Made by a program: the position numbers and the translations under genes. Below the pieces are notes generated by a model. That model saw nothing but the letters and a program-made list of their open reading frames with translations, was not told the DNA's origin and did no database searches. From Verrucosispora sp. WMMD573 (lineage in GTDB: Bacteria; Actinomycetota; Actinomycetes; Mycobacteriales; Micromonosporaceae): a DNA stretch of 64,000 bases. Where the stretch lies: positions 3,534,001-3,598,000 of the forward strand of contig NZ_CP114901.1 in NCBI RefSeq assembly GCF_027497175.1, read 5' to 3'. This document shows positions 33,529 through 42,587 of this stretch, in pieces; position 1 is the stretch's first letter, and the number at the start of each line of letters is the position of its first letter.

Positions 33529-33732
33529 ATGGCGCAGGGAACCGTGAAGTGGTTCAACGCTGACAAGGGCTTCGGCTTCATCACCGTCGACGGCGGGGGG
33601 GCTGACGTGTTCGTCCACTTCTCGGCCATCCAGACCAGCGGCTACCGCACGCTGGAGGAGAACCAGCGGGTGGAGTTCGAAATCGCCCAGGGCCAGAAGG
33701 GTCCGCAGGCCGAGCAGGTCCGCCCCCTCTGA
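33529..33732 (+). CDS. cspA: Cold shock domain protein
   Basis: 67 residues, the normal CspA length. It is a single OB-fold that binds single-stranded RNA and DNA and melts RNA structure. RNP1 is KGFGFIT and RNP2 is VFVHFSAI; the start [13 protein letters not shown] is canonical. AGAAGGAGATACAC upstream is an unusually strong ribosome binding site, in keeping with high expression. A perfect 13-bp terminator follows. The leader region of nearly 300 bases has no gene. Confidence 0.95.
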   Translation: MAQGTVKWFNADKGFGFITVDGGGADVFVHFSAIQTSGYRTLEENQRVEFEIAQGQKGPQAEQVRPL

Positions 33733-33785
33733 GGCACCGGTCGGCGACCGCCGGCCAGTGGCGAGGCAGTCCCCGAATCAGTGCG

Positions 33786-33816
33786 AAGCCCCGCGTCCCG
33801 ACCGGACGCGGGGCTT
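33786..33816. terminator. Strong terminator after the cold shock gene
   Basis: AAGCCCCGCGTCC at 33786-33798 and its perfect complement at 33804-33816, loop CGACC, followed by TCC. It also lies 26 bases before the stop of the convergent minus-strand gene, so it may serve both. Confidence 0.8.
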
Positions 33817-33841
33817 TCCGCATCTCATTGGTGCGCTGGTC

Positions 33842-34036
33842 TCAGCGACGGTTGCGGACGCGTACGCCCAGCCAGAGCAGGGCCAACCCGACCAGGATCA
33901 GCAACGGACCGAGTACCGCCCAGATCCGCTGACCGGTCATCACGCTGCCCTCGACGTAACCGAGGCCCTGCACCGTCCACACCGCACCGACGACCACGGC
34001 CAGCAGGCCGAGCGTGAGTCGGAGCCAGCCGTTCAT
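33842..34036 (-). CDS. Small two-helix membrane protein
   Basis: 64 residues from the ATG at 34036, preceded by GGAGGGAG. There are two hydrophobic helices, LTLGLLAVVVGAVWTVQGLG and IWAVLGPLLILVGLALLWLG, joined by YVEGSVMTGQR, and a basic end (VRVRNRR). This is a familiar small actinobacterial membrane protein of unknown function. It lies 80 bases downstream of the aldo/keto reductase on the same strand. Confidence 0.75.
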   Translation of the reverse strand: MNGWLRLTLGLLAVVVGAVWTVQGLGYVEGSVMTGQRIWAVLGPLLILVGLALLWLGVRVRNRR

Positions 34037-34116
34037 CGTGCTCTCCCTCCGCTGTGGCCCGCCCCCTGACTGTCCGCCGCCGGGCAAACCGGACGGGCCG
34101 CCGCCGGGCGCGCCGC

Positions 34117-35100
34117 TCACCATCTGTGGTGCACCTCGGGGCGGATCAGGTCGTCGTAGACCGCCGCCACCTCGGCCAGTTCCTCGGTGGACAGTGCCGG
34201 CTGGCCGGCCACGGCGGCGTTGCCGCGGGCCTGCGTGGCGTCGCGGGCGCCGGGGATGACCACGGTGACACCCGGCTGGTCGAGCACCCAGCGCAGCGCG
34301 AACTGGGCCATCGTGCGCGCCTCGCCCACCAGCGGCGCGATCCGTCGCACGGCGGCCAGGCCGGTGGTGAAGTCCACCCCGGAGAACGTCTCGCCGACAT
34401 CGAACGCCTCGCCGTGCCGGTTGTAGTTGCGGTGGTCGTCGGCGGCGAAGGTGGTGTGCTCGTCGTACCGGCCGGAGAGCAGGCCACTGGCCAGCGGGAC
34501 ACGGGCGATGATGCCGACCCCGGCGGCCGAGGCGGCCGGCAGCACGCGTTCGAGCGGCTTGTGGCGCAGCGCGTTGAGGATGATCTGCACGCTGGCCACC
34601 CCGGGCCGGGCGATCGCGGTGAGCGCCTCGTCGCAGGTCTCCACGCTGACGCCGTACGCGGCGATCCGCTTCTCGGCCACCAGGGTGTCGAGCGCGTCGA
34701 AGACCTCGTCGGCGGCGAAGACGGCCGTCGGTGGGCAGTGCAGCTGCACCAGGTCCAACGTGTCCACGCCGAGGTTGGTCCGGGACCGGTCGGTCCACCG
34801 GCGGAAGTTGTCCAGGGTGTACGCCTCGGGTGTCTGCGCCACCCGCCGGCCCATCTTGGTCGCCACGGTCAGCCCGGCGTCGGACCGTGCCGCCAGGAAG
34901 CGTCCGATCAGCTGTTCACTGCGCCCGTCGCCGTAGACGTCGGCGGTGTCCAGGAAGGTGACCCCGGCGTCGACCGCGGCGGTCAGCACCGCCATGGCGT
35001 CGTCCTCGGTCACCGTGCCCCAGTCGGCGCCGAGCTGCCAGGCGCCGAGCCCGACCACGCCGACCTGGCGATCCATTCGGGGGAACGTGCGTTGCTCCAT
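34117..35100 (-). CDS. Aldo/keto reductase (YghZ/IolS-like)
   Basis: 327 residues, full length. NADPH-dependent reduction of aldehydes or ketones is the family activity. Catalytic residues lie in FLDTADVYGDGRSE (Asp and Tyr), TKMGRRV (Lys) and LVQLHCPP (His); ALRWVLDQPGVTVVIPGA is the cofactor-binding end. Two residues deserve note: KMG replaces the common KFG. TAGGCT is found 6 bases before the ATG, so the mRNA is probably leaderless. It is divergent from the methyltransferase gene. Confidence 0.9.
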   Translation of the reverse strand: MEQRTFPRMDRQVGVVGLGAWQLGADWGTVTEDDAMAVLTAAVDAGVTFLDTADVYGDGRSEQLIGRFLAARSDAGLTVATKMGRRVAQTPEAYTLDNFRRWTDRSRTNLGVDTLDLVQLHCPPTAVFAADEVFDALDTLVAEKRIAAYGVSVETCDEALTAIARPGVASVQIILNALRHKPLERVLPAASAAGVGIIARVPLASGLLSGRYDEHTTFAADDHRNYNRHGEAFDVGETFSGVDFTTGLAAVRRIAPLVGEARTMAQFALRWVLDQPGVTVVIPGARDATQARGNAAVAGQPALSTEELAEVAAVYDDLIRPEVHHRW

Positions 35101-35106
35101 ACGGTG

Positions 35107-35112
35107 AGCCTA
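35107..35112 (-). promoter_or_regulatory. -10 box of a leaderless promoter (aldo/keto reductase)
   Basis: Minus-strand TAGGCT followed by six bases (caccgt) and the ATG at 35100. Confidence 0.5.
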
Positions 35113-35189
35113 GTGACCCGGCTTGCCCCCGCGGGGAGCGGGCCGTACGGTAAAAAAGACGGACGTACGGTTTGTGAGGTGGGGCGGCC

Positions 35190-35981
35190 ATGTGGGATCC
35201 GACGGCGTACCTGCGCTACGGCGACGAACGAGCCCGACCCTTCCACGACCTGTTGGCCCGGGTGGGCGCCGACCGCCCCCGGCAGGTGGTCGACCTCGGC
35301 TGCGGCCCCGGCCACCTCACCGCGGTGCTCACCGCCCGCTGGCCGGGCAGCCGGGTCGTCGGCCTGGACTCCTCGCCGGAGATGATCGCGCGGGCCACCG
35401 CGCTCGACGTCCCGGTCGGCTTCCAGGTGGCTGACGTCCGCGACTGGCGCCCCGGACCGGACACCGACGTGGTGGTCAGCAACGCGGTGCTCCAGTGGGT
35501 CCCCGGCCACCGGAACCTGCTCGTCCGGTGGGCCAACGAGCTGCCGGCCGGCGCCTGGCTGGCGGCGCAGGTGCCGGGAAACTTCGACGCGCCCTCGCAC
35601 CGGGCGCTGCGCGAGGTCGCCAATCGCCCACCGTGGCGGGCGGCGTTGACCCCGCTGCTGCGGGAGACGCCGGTCGCCGACCCGGTCGACTACGCCGGGG
35701 CGCTGGTCGCCGCCGGCTGCACCGTCGACGCCTGGGAGACTACCTACGTGCACCTGCTGGCGGCCGGTCCCGACCTGGACCACCCCGTGCTGACCTGGCT
35801 GGAGGGCACCGCCCTGCGCCCGGTCCGGGCGGCGCTGGACGTCGCCGGCTGGTCCGCCTTCCGGGCCGCGCTGGCGGTACGCCTCGCCGAGGCGTACCCG
35901 GTGCGGCACGGCCAGGTGTACTTCCCGTTCCGACGGATCTTCCTCGTCGCCCGTACCGGTACCGCCCAGGAGAACTCGTGA
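35190..35981 (+). CDS. tam: Trans-aconitate 2-methyltransferase-like SAM enzyme
   Basis: 263 residues. The start [20 protein letters not shown] and the SAM site [15 protein letters not shown] followed by [11 protein letters not shown] are characteristic of Tam, which methylates trans-aconitate, an inhibitor of aconitase. [11 protein letters not shown] is motif IV. The C-terminus ([18 protein letters not shown]) also fits. GGTGGGGCGGCC precedes the ATG. Two copies of TACGGT at 35145-35150 and 35165-35170 lie upstream and may be promoter boxes. The stop overlaps the deaminase start by GTGA. Confidence 0.88.
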   Translation: MWDPTAYLRYGDERARPFHDLLARVGADRPRQVVDLGCGPGHLTAVLTARWPGSRVVGLDSSPEMIARATALDVPVGFQVADVRDWRPGPDTDVVVSNAVLQWVPGHRNLLVRWANELPAGAWLAAQVPGNFDAPSHRALREVANRPPWRAALTPLLRETPVADPVDYAGALVAAGCTVDAWETTYVHLLAAGPDLDHPVLTWLEGTALRPVRAALDVAGWSAFRAALAVRLAEAYPVRHGQVYFPFRRIFLVARTGTAQENS

Positions 35982-37003
35982 CCGATCTGCGTACCTTCAT
36001 CGCCGGACTGCCCAAGGTGGAGCTGCACGTGCACCACGTCGGCTCCGCCTCGCCCCGCATCGTGGCCGAGTTGGCCGCCCGGCACGAGGGACGCAGCCCC
36101 GTCCCGGCGGACCCGCAGCTGCTGGCCGACTACTTCGTCTTCCGCGACTTCGCCCACTTCGTCGAGTTGTACCTCAGCGTGGTGGACCTGATCCGGGACC
36201 CGGACGACGTCTGGATCCTCACCCACGAGGTGGCCCGGGAGCTGGCCCGCCAGCAGGTCCGCTACGCGGAGCTGACCGTGACGCCCTACTCCCACGTGCG
36301 GCGCGGCATCGCGGCGCCGGCCTTTTGCGAGGCGATCGAGGACGCCCGCAAGCGGGCCGCCGCCGACTTCGGCATCGAGCTGCGGTGGTGCTTCGACATT
36401 CCCGGTGAGGCGGGCCTGCCGGCCGCCGAGGAGACCCTGCGGATCGCGCTCGACGAGCGCCCCGACGGGCTGATCAGCTTCGGCCTCGGCGGCCCGGAGA
36501 TCGGCGTGCCGAGGCCACAGTTCAAACCCTACTTCGACCGGGCCCGCGCGGCCGGGCTGCGGTCGGTGCCGCACGCCGGGGAGACCACCGGCCCGCAGAC
36601 GATCTGGGACGCGCTGCACGAGCTGGGCGCCGAACGGATCGGCCACGGCATCTCCGCCGCGCAGGATCCGGGACTGCTCGCGTACCTGGCCGAGCGGCAG
36701 ATCGCGCTGGAGGTCTGCCCGACGTCGAACGTGCGTACCCGGGCCGTGGCCGACATCGACGAGCACCCGCTGCGTCGGCTGGTCGACGCGGGAGTGCTGG
36801 TGACCATCAACTCCGACGACCCACCGATGTTCGGCACCACCCTCGACGACGAGTACGCGGTCGCGGCCCGGCTGCTCGACATAGGCCCGGACGGGGTGGC
36901 CGCACTGGCCCGTGGCGCGGTGACCGCGTCGTTCCTCGACGAGACCGGCAAGCAGCGGATCCTCGCGGAGATCGACACCTACCTCGCCGACCGGCGCGGC
37001 TGA
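35978..37003 (+). CDS. Aminodeoxyfutalosine deaminase / adenosine deaminase family protein
   Basis: 341 residues. Metal-dependent purine deaminase of the adenosine deaminase superfamily: [10 protein letters not shown] (metal His pair), [18 protein letters not shown] (metal His), ERIGHGI (catalytic His) and NSDDPPMF (metal Asp). The start [16 protein letters not shown] and the block [13 protein letters not shown] resemble what I recall of the Streptomyces aminodeoxyfutalosine deaminases of the futalosine menaquinone route, rather than canonical adenosine deaminases with HLEG. No other mqn genes are near. It is coupled to the methyltransferase gene by GTGA, with CAGGAGAA upstream. Confidence 0.85.
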   Translation: MTDLRTFIAGLPKVELHVHHVGSASPRIVAELAARHEGRSPVPADPQLLADYFVFRDFAHFVELYLSVVDLIRDPDDVWILTHEVARELARQQVRYAELTVTPYSHVRRGIAAPAFCEAIEDARKRAAADFGIELRWCFDIPGEAGLPAAEETLRIALDERPDGLISFGLGGPEIGVPRPQFKPYFDRARAAGLRSVPHAGETTGPQTIWDALHELGAERIGHGISAAQDPGLLAYLAERQIALEVCPTSNVRTRAVADIDEHPLRRLVDAGVLVTINSDDPPMFGTTLDDEYAVAARLLDIGPDGVAALARGAVTASFLDETGKQRILAEIDTYLADRRG

Positions 37004-37034
37004 CGCCGTCGCCCTCGGGTCACCCGGCCAGGTG

Positions 37035-37082
37035 GCGCGCGGCGGGAGGAGGTGTGGGGGGACCGTTTCTCCCGCCGCGCGC
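37035..37082. terminator. Bidirectional hairpin between convergent deaminase and histidine kinase genes
   Basis: GCGCGCGGCGGGAG at 37035-37048 is perfectly complementary to 37069-37082 (14 bp) with a 20-base loop. It lies 31 bases after the deaminase stop. The remaining 170 bases up to the kinase stop hold nothing I recognise. Confidence 0.6.
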
Positions 37083-37253
37083 ACGGCTCCACCGGCCGAA
37101 TGCGCTGGGAGCGATAGGCCGATGGAACTGCTGGGTTCGCAGCGATCCTGTCAGCCGGACCGGTCGGGCCGGAACGGGGTTAATTCGGATCTAAGAAAGA
37201 CTTGTGCCGTCGCACAACCCGAAGCGACCGGCCGCGTTCCGGACCGCCCGGCC

Positions 37254-38690
37254 TCAGCCGTCCGTCGGGCGCTGCCGGGGCCAGCGGCGGCCACGGGCGT
37301 TCTGTTCCCGGCCCTCCCGAGCCATCCGGCCCACCAGGCCGAACCGGCTGACCTGGCGCGGCGCCGCCTCCGGGTCGGACAGCAGCATCACCACGCTCGC
37401 CCCGCCCAGGTGGGCCCGGTCGATGCTGACCGAGCCGTTGGCCTGCAAGGCCACCCGCTTGGCGATGTCCAGCCCCAACCCGGTGGAGCCCTGGTCGCTG
37501 GCGCCGCGTCGCAGGGCCCGGTCCGGGTTGGCGATACCGGGGCCGGCGTCGTCGATCCGGATGGCCACGTACCCGTCGCGGCGCGACACCGCCACCTCGA
37601 ACGCGGTGCCCTGCGGGGTGTAGCGGAACACGTTGCCGATCACGGCGTCCAGGGCGGCGGCCAGCTCGGCCCGGGGCACCGGCGCGGGAATCCGCAACTG
37701 GGCGCCGGAGACCCGGTGCGGACGATTCTGGTCACCGGCGAGGGCGGCCCAGAACACCATCCGGTCCCGGACCACCTCGCTCACGTCGCACATCGCCGGG
37801 GGCGCGGCTTCGGTCGCCACGGCCTTACGGGTGGTCTTGATCAGTACGTCGATCTCACCCTCCAGGGTGACGATCGCCTGCCGGATCCGTCGGATGCCGC
37901 GGCGGTAGTCCAGCTCGGCCTGACTGAACGAGCCGACACTCGTGTCGTCGGACTCCAGCGCCTCGGCGTCCAGCCGCAGCACGGTCAGCGGGGTGCGCAG
38001 CCGGTGGGACAGGTCCGCCACCAGTTCCCGCTCCTCGGTGCGCGCCGCCACCAACCGTTCGGCCATCCGGTTGAACGCGTGGCCGGCCTGGACCAGCTCG
38101 CGGGGGCCGTGCGGCTCGACGCGTACCCCCAGGTCGCCGTCGCCGATGGCGAGCGCCGCCTTGACCAGGGCCCGGCTCGCGTCGGCCGCCCGGGCGGCGA
38201 GCCGGTCCACCACCAGCATCGCGGCACCCACCAGCGCGACGGCCACCCCGGCCAGCAGCAACCACCGGCCGCCACCGGCGTCGAGCGCGGCGTCCGGGAC
38301 GAAGACCTCCACCACGGCGGTCCGCTCACCCAGCACCACCGGATCCAGCCGCAGCACTCCGCCGTCGACGTCGACGACCAGCGAACGGCCCTGCTCCCGG
38401 GCCTGCGCCAGGTGCGCCGCGTCGGCCCGTCCGGTGGAGGAGTCCACGTCCAGCCCGTGGACGACCGGGCGGGTGGCCGGGTCGCCGCCGCTGGCCTCGA
38501 TCGCCCGCGAGACGACCTGCGTATCGGTGCTGATCGCCAGGGCCCCGGTCACCAGCGCGCTGCGCCGGGCCGCGTCGGCGATCGCTTCCTCGCGCGCCTG
38601 CCCACCCAGGGTCAGCCCGAGCGGTACCAGGAAGGCCAGCGCCAGCAACGTGCCCACACCGGCCGTCAACAGGGCCAGCGCCCTTCTCAG
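37254..38690 (-). CDS. HAMP-containing sensor histidine kinase
   Basis: About 478 residues. Two membrane helices (near 5-25 and 165-185) flank an extracytoplasmic sensor of about 135 residues; HAMP follows, then the H-box LSHRLRTPLTVLRLD, N-box IGNVFRYTPQG, G1 DDAGPGIAN and G2 STGLGLDIA. It phosphorylates the response regulator encoded just upstream. No ATG or GTG lies in frame near the junction. The most natural start is a CTG at 38690 overlapping the regulator's TGA (CTGA); a TTG shortly after is the alternative. The frame also stays open upstream inside the regulator gene, which is not coding in that frame. Confidence 0.85.
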   Translation of the reverse strand: MRRALALLTAGVGTLLALAFLVPLGLTLGGQAREEAIADAARRSALVTGALAISTDTQVVSRAIEASGGDPATRPVVHGLDVDSSTGRADAAHLAQAREQGRSLVVDVDGGVLRLDPVVLGERTAVVEVFVPDAALDAGGGRWLLLAGVAVALVGAAMLVVDRLAARAADASRALVKAALAIGDGDLGVRVEPHGPRELVQAGHAFNRMAERLVAARTEERELVADLSHRLRTPLTVLRLDAEALESDDTSVGSFSQAELDYRRGIRRIRQAIVTLEGEIDVLIKTTRKAVATEAAPPAMCDVSEVVRDRMVFWAALAGDQNRPHRVSGAQLRIPAPVPRAELAAALDAVIGNVFRYTPQGTAFEVAVSRRDGYVAIRIDDAGPGIANPDRALRRGASDQGSTGLGLDIAKRVALQANGSVSIDRAHLGGASVVMLLSDPEAAPRQVSRFGLVGRMAREGREQNARGRRWPRQRPTDG

Positions 38691-39376
38691 TCCGGCGCCA
38701 CCAGCCGGAAGCCCACCCCCCGCACGGTGCGCAGGTAGCGCGGCTTCGCCGCGGACTCGCCCATTTTGCGCCGTAGCCAGTACAGGTGAACGTCGATGGT
38801 CTGATCCTCGCCGACCGATGGCTGCCGCCATACCTCCTCCAAGAGCTCCCGCCGGGACACTACCCGGCCAGGGCGGGCGGCGAGATACGCCAACAGGTCG
38901 AATTCCTTGCGGGTCAGCGCCAGCGCCGCACCGTCGAGGTGAGCGCTGCGCTCACCGACGTCCACCTTCAGCCCACCGACGCTGTGCACCGCCGGCTGGG
39001 CGGAGCGGCTGGCCCGGCCCGCGCGGCGCAACACGGTGGTGATCCGGGCGTCCAGGTGGGCGCCGGTGAACGGTTTGATCATGTAGTCGTCCGCGCCGGC
39101 CCGAAGCAGCTTGACCACGGACTGCTCGTCGTCGCGGGCGGTGGCGATGATGATCGGCACGTCGGTGATCCCCCGGAGCATCCGCAACGCGTCCGAGCCG
39201 TCCAGATCCGGCAGGCCGAGGTCGAGCACCACCAGGTCCGGTGTCTCGGCGGCGACCCGACGCAGCGCGTCCAGGGCGGTGCCCACCGCGTGTACGGCGT
39301 GGCCCCGGTCGGTGAGGGAACGGAGCATCGCGCCGCGTACGACATGATCGTCTTCGACCAGGAGGACGGTGGCCAC
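38687..39376 (-). CDS. OmpR/PhoB-type response regulator
   Basis: 229 residues. Receiver domain with the acidic pair in LLVEDDHVV, the phospho-accepting Asp in LVVLDLGLPDLDG, Thr/Ala in ATARDD and Lys in MIKPF; C-terminal winged helix from about 130 (LTRKEFDLLAYLAARPGRVVSRRELLEEVW). It works with the adjacent kinase. The GTG at 39376 has TACCGT 6 bases upstream and no ribosome binding site, so the operon is probably transcribed without a leader. Target genes are unknown; the nearby YcnI-like gene points weakly to an envelope or metal signal. Confidence 0.93.
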   Translation of the reverse strand: MATVLLVEDDHVVRGAMLRSLTDRGHAVHAVGTALDALRRVAAETPDLVVLDLGLPDLDGSDALRMLRGITDVPIIIATARDDEQSVVKLLRAGADDYMIKPFTGAHLDARITTVLRRAGRASRSAQPAVHSVGGLKVDVGERSAHLDGAALALTRKEFDLLAYLAARPGRVVSRRELLEEVWRQPSVGEDQTIDVHLYWLRRKMGESAAKPRYLRTVRGVGFRLVAPD

Positions 39377-39382
39377 CCAAGC

Positions 39383-39388
39383 ACGGTA
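39383..39388 (-). promoter_or_regulatory. -10 box of a leaderless promoter (response regulator)
   Basis: Minus-strand TACCGT followed by six bases (gcttgg) and the GTG at 39376. Confidence 0.5.
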
Positions 39389-39482
39389 CTCGGAGCGGCA
39401 AGCGCCGCGTCATTGCGGCCCACCCGGGTACCCGCCAAGCTGGTGCGACCATGACGTTCACCCGCCCCGCCGTGCCCGTCGC

Positions 39483-40355
39483 TCACCGCCGGGCGCCCGC
39501 CTCGACCACCTCGGCACCGGCACCCGTGGGTGTCCCGGCCGCACCGGAGTCGTCCGCCTCGGCGCTGGCTGCCGGCTGCTCGCCGGGCCGCTCCTCGTCG
39601 AGCACCGAGCGGTCGATCTCCTCGGTCGTCGCGCGACGTCGGCGGCTGATCAGCCAACCCACCACCGCGCCGCCGCCGAGGCCGGCGACCAGCCCGGCGG
39701 CGAGCAGGCTGTTGGCGTTCGGGCCACCGTCGGAACCGGCGGTGGCCGGCGGAGCCTCGGCAGGCGCCGCGCCGCCGGGGGCCGCACCGTGCCCAGCGTG
39801 GGCGCCCGGGTAGGCCGGGTCACCCGGCAGCAACGTCAGCGCCGCCAACGGCCGTTGGCCGGGGCCGCTGCCCCAGTGCACCTGGAGGCCGTCGGCGTAC
39901 GTCTGCACCAGCTCGAAGGCCAGCCGTTCGGTCTGCGGCAGCGGGGCCATCGAGAACACCAGCCGAGCCGGACCCTCGCCCGCCTGGCCCTTCGCCCGCG
40001 ACCAGATCAGCGAGGCGGTCACCACGTCGGTGGCCGGGCCGTGCAGGCCGGACACCGGCCGGTCCAGCTTCCGGGTGGTGATCGTCGGAGCCCAGCCCTC
40101 GACCGACAGCGGGTACACCTCGGCGATCGGCGGATTCTCAGGGATCTTGATCTCGACCCGTTCGGTCCGGACGCCGGGCCGTTCGTCGGGCACCACGAAT
40201 TCGAGCTTCACCGCGTTGCCCTGCTGAGCCTCGGCCGGGGTGAACGTCACCCCGTCGGCCCACGCCGTGGCGGGCCAGAGCAGCACCACGGCCGTGGCCA
40301 GGGCGGCCACCAGCACGCCCCGGCGTCGACGGCTGCCGCCGTGCGTCATCGCCAT
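39483..40355 (-). CDS. YcnI-like (DUF1775) exported membrane-anchored protein
   Basis: 290 residues. A signal peptide (RRRRGVLVAALATAVVLLWP, cleavage after ATAWA) is followed by a DUF1775 domain (about 35-185: GNAVKLEFVVPDERPG, VYPLSVEGWAP), a disordered stretch rich in A, P and G, and a C-terminal membrane helix (LLAAGLVAGLGGGAVVGWLI) with a long acidic tail. YcnI proteins hold copper outside the cell. Typical members begin the mature chain with His as a metal ligand; here the mature end is DGVTF, so the copper site may be altered. The start is a choice among ATGs at 40367, 40355 and 40349. Confidence 0.85.
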   Translation of the reverse strand: MAMTHGGSRRRRGVLVAALATAVVLLWPATAWADGVTFTPAEAQQGNAVKLEFVVPDERPGVRTERVEIKIPENPPIAEVYPLSVEGWAPTITTRKLDRPVSGLHGPATDVVTASLIWSRAKGQAGEGPARLVFSMAPLPQTERLAFELVQTYADGLQVHWGSGPGQRPLAALTLLPGDPAYPGAHAGHGAAPGGAAPAEAPPATAGSDGGPNANSLLAAGLVAGLGGGAVVGWLISRRRRATTEEIDRSVLDEERPGEQPAASAEADDSGAAGTPTGAGAEVVEAGARR

Positions 40356-40494
40356 CTGGGTTCCCATCCGTGTCCACGTGGCCGGAACCGGCTCCGGCCA
40401 CACCTGGTAGTTCGGATCCCGGGCCGGAAAGGTTCAACGGTCGCGGCAATCGTGTGCTGTCGGTGTCGACGACGGCGACGCCCGGGGCGCCCGA

Positions 40495-40500
40495 TAGCAT
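40495..40500 (+). promoter_or_regulatory. Putative -10 box of thrS
   Basis: TAGCAT about 50 bases before the GTG of thrS, giving a short leader that contains GAGGAG. No T-box or attenuator-like pairing was found in it. Confidence 0.35.
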
Positions 40501-40551
40501 CAGTGCGCCGGCATCGGCACCATCCGTCACGTCTGCTGCGAGGAGTCATCC

Positions 40552-42558
40552 GTGTCCGCACCCCGTACCCCCGCCGTGGCCGACCCCGTCGTCGTCGCCG
40601 CCGGGACCACGGCGGCCGACGCGGTGGCCGCGGCCGGGCTGCCCACCAACGGCCCCCGGGCGATCGTGGTGGTCCGCGACCCGCACGGCGTGCTGCGCGA
40701 CCTGGACTGGCGACCGGCCGAGGAGACGGCCGTCGAGCCGGTCGCGCTCGACTCCCCGGACGGGCTGAACGTGCTGCGCCACTCCACGGCCCATGTGCTG
40801 GCCCAGGCCGTGCAGGACATCTACCCCCAGGCGAAGCTCGGCATCGGCCCGCCGATCGACAACGGCTTCTACTACGACTTCGCGGTGGACAAGCCGTTCC
40901 AGCCCGATGACCTGGCCAAGCTCGAAAAGCGGATGCAGGAGATCATCAAGTCGGGGCAGCGGTTCCGACGTCGCCGCTTCGACAGCCTGGACGAGGCGAA
41001 GACCGAGCTGGCGGCCGAGCCCTTCAAGCTGGAGCTGATCGACGTCAAGGGCGAAGGGCTGGACTCCTCCGAGGTGATGGAGGTCGGTGGGGGCGAGCTG
41101 ACCATCTACGACAACCTCGCCGCCGACGAGGACAAGGTCTGCTGGTCGGACCTGTGCCGGGGGCCGCACCTGCCCAACACCCGGCTGATCGGGGCGTTCA
41201 AGCTGATGCGTTCGGCCGCCGCGTACTGGCGTGGGTCGGAGAAGAACCCGCAGTTGCAGCGGGTGTACGGCACCGCCTGGCCGACCCGCGACGGGCTGAA
41301 GGCGTACCTGAAGCTGCTGGAGGAGGCCGCCCGGCGCGACCACCGCAAGCTCGGCGCGGACCTGGACCTGTTCAGCTTCCCCGACGAGATCGGTTCGGGC
41401 CTCGCGGTCTTCCACCCCAAGGGCGGCATCATCCGCCGGGAACTGGAGGACTACTCGCGTCGGCGGCACGAGGAGGCCGGGTACGAGTTCGTCAACAGTC
41501 CGCACATCACCAAGGCGCAGCTCTTCGAGACCTCGGGCCACCTGCCGTACTACGCCGACACGATGTTCCCGCCCATGCAGTTGGAGGGAGCGGAGTACTA
41601 CCTCAAGGCGATGAACTGCCCGATGCACAACCTGATCTTCCGTTCGCGCGGACGGTCCTACCGCGAACTGCCGCTGCGGCTGTTCGAGTTCGGCACCGTC
41701 TACCGGTACGAGAAGTCGGGTGTGGTGCACGGCCTGACCCGGGTGCGGGGCCTGACCCAGGACGACTCGCACATCTACTGCACCCGGGAGCAGATGCCCG
41801 GCGAGCTGACCACCCTGCTGTCGTTCGTGCTGGACCTGCTGCGCGACTACGGCCTGGACGACTTCTACCTGGAGCTGTCCACCCGCGACGACTCGCCGAA
41901 GTTCATCGGCTCGGACCACGACTGGGCCGAGGCCACCGAGGCACTGCGCACCGCCGCCGAGACCTCCGGCCTGGACCTGGTGCCGGATCCGGGCGGCGCC
42001 GCCTTCTACGGCCCCAAGATCTCCGTGCAGGCCAAGGACGCCATCGGCCGGACCTGGCAGATGTCCACCATCCAGGTCGACTTCAACCAGCCGGAGCGGT
42101 TCGGCCTGGAGTACCAGGCCGCCGACGGCACCCGGCAGCGGCCCGTCATGATCCACCGAGCGCTCTTCGGTTCGATCGAACGGTTCTTCGGCGTGCTCAC
42201 CGAGCACTACGCGGGGGCGTTCCCGGCCTGGCTGGCCCCGGTGCAGGTGGTCGGTATCCCGATCCGCGCCGACCACGCCGACCACCTGCACGGCTTCGTC
42301 GCCGCGTTGCGTGCCGAGGGCATCCGCGCCCAGGTCGACGCCGGTGACGAGCGGATGCAGAAGAAGATCCGCACCGCGCAGCAGCAGAAGATCCCCTTCA
42401 TGGTGATCGCCGGCGACGACGACGTGGCCGCCGGCACCGTCTCGTTCCGCTACCGGGACGGGTCCCAGCGCAACGGGGTTCCGCTGGCCGAGGCGGTCAC
42501 CCACGTCCTCGACGTGGTCACCTCCCGGACCAACACCGGCCCCTCCGCCGAGATGTGA
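40552..42558 (+). CDS. thrS: Threonine--tRNA ligase
   Basis: 668 residues. It charges tRNA-Thr. A TGS-like N-terminus is followed by the editing-domain motif [10 protein letters not shown] (HxxxH), FYYDF, and [10 protein letters not shown]. The class II catalytic core shows [23 protein letters not shown] (motif 2) and [14 protein letters not shown] (motif 3); the anticodon-binding end has RADHADH and [19 protein letters not shown] sequence. The GTG at 40552 follows GAGGAGTCATCC. It heads a gene order (thrS, HIT, pgsA, patA, pimA) also known from mycobacteria; its TGA lies 30 bases before the HIT gene start. Confidence 0.97.
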   Translation: MSAPRTPAVADPVVVAAGTTAADAVAAAGLPTNGPRAIVVVRDPHGVLRDLDWRPAEETAVEPVALDSPDGLNVLRHSTAHVLAQAVQDIYPQAKLGIGPPIDNGFYYDFAVDKPFQPDDLAKLEKRMQEIIKSGQRFRRRRFDSLDEAKTELAAEPFKLELIDVKGEGLDSSEVMEVGGGELTIYDNLAADEDKVCWSDLCRGPHLPNTRLIGAFKLMRSAAAYWRGSEKNPQLQRVYGTAWPTRDGLKAYLKLLEEAARRDHRKLGADLDLFSFPDEIGSGLAVFHPKGGIIRRELEDYSRRRHEEAGYEFVNSPHITKAQLFETSGHLPYYADTMFPPMQLEGAEYYLKAMNCPMHNLIFRSRGRSYRELPLRLFEFGTVYRYEKSGVVHGLTRVRGLTQDDSHIYCTREQMPGELTTLLSFVLDLLRDYGLDDFYLELSTRDDSPKFIGSDHDWAEATEALRTAAETSGLDLVPDPGGAAFYGPKISVQAKDAIGRTWQMSTIQVDFNQPERFGLEYQAADGTRQRPVMIHRALFGSIERFFGVLTEHYAGAFPAWLAPVQVVGIPIRADHADHLHGFVAALRAEGIRAQVDAGDERMQKKIRTAQQQKIPFMVIAGDDDVAAGTVSFRYRDGSQRNGVPLAEAVTHVLDVVTSRTNTGPSAEM

Positions 42559-42574
42559 CGGTCGGGCAGGGCCG

Positions 42575-42580
42575 TAGGAT
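42575..42580 (+). promoter_or_regulatory. -10 box of a leaderless promoter (HIT gene)
   Basis: TAGGAT followed by seven bases (cgccggt) and the GTG at 42588. It allows transcription of the HIT gene apart from thrS. Confidence 0.5.
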
Positions 42581-42587
42581 CGCCGGT

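Noticed and set aside
40501..40551. T-box riboswitch before thrS
   Set aside because: The leader is only about 45 bases, too short for a T-box, and contains no T-box core.
40546..42504. A 652-codon frame antisense to thrS
   Set aside because: Pure shadow of thrS; no recognisable domain and V/L/H/G/R bias.
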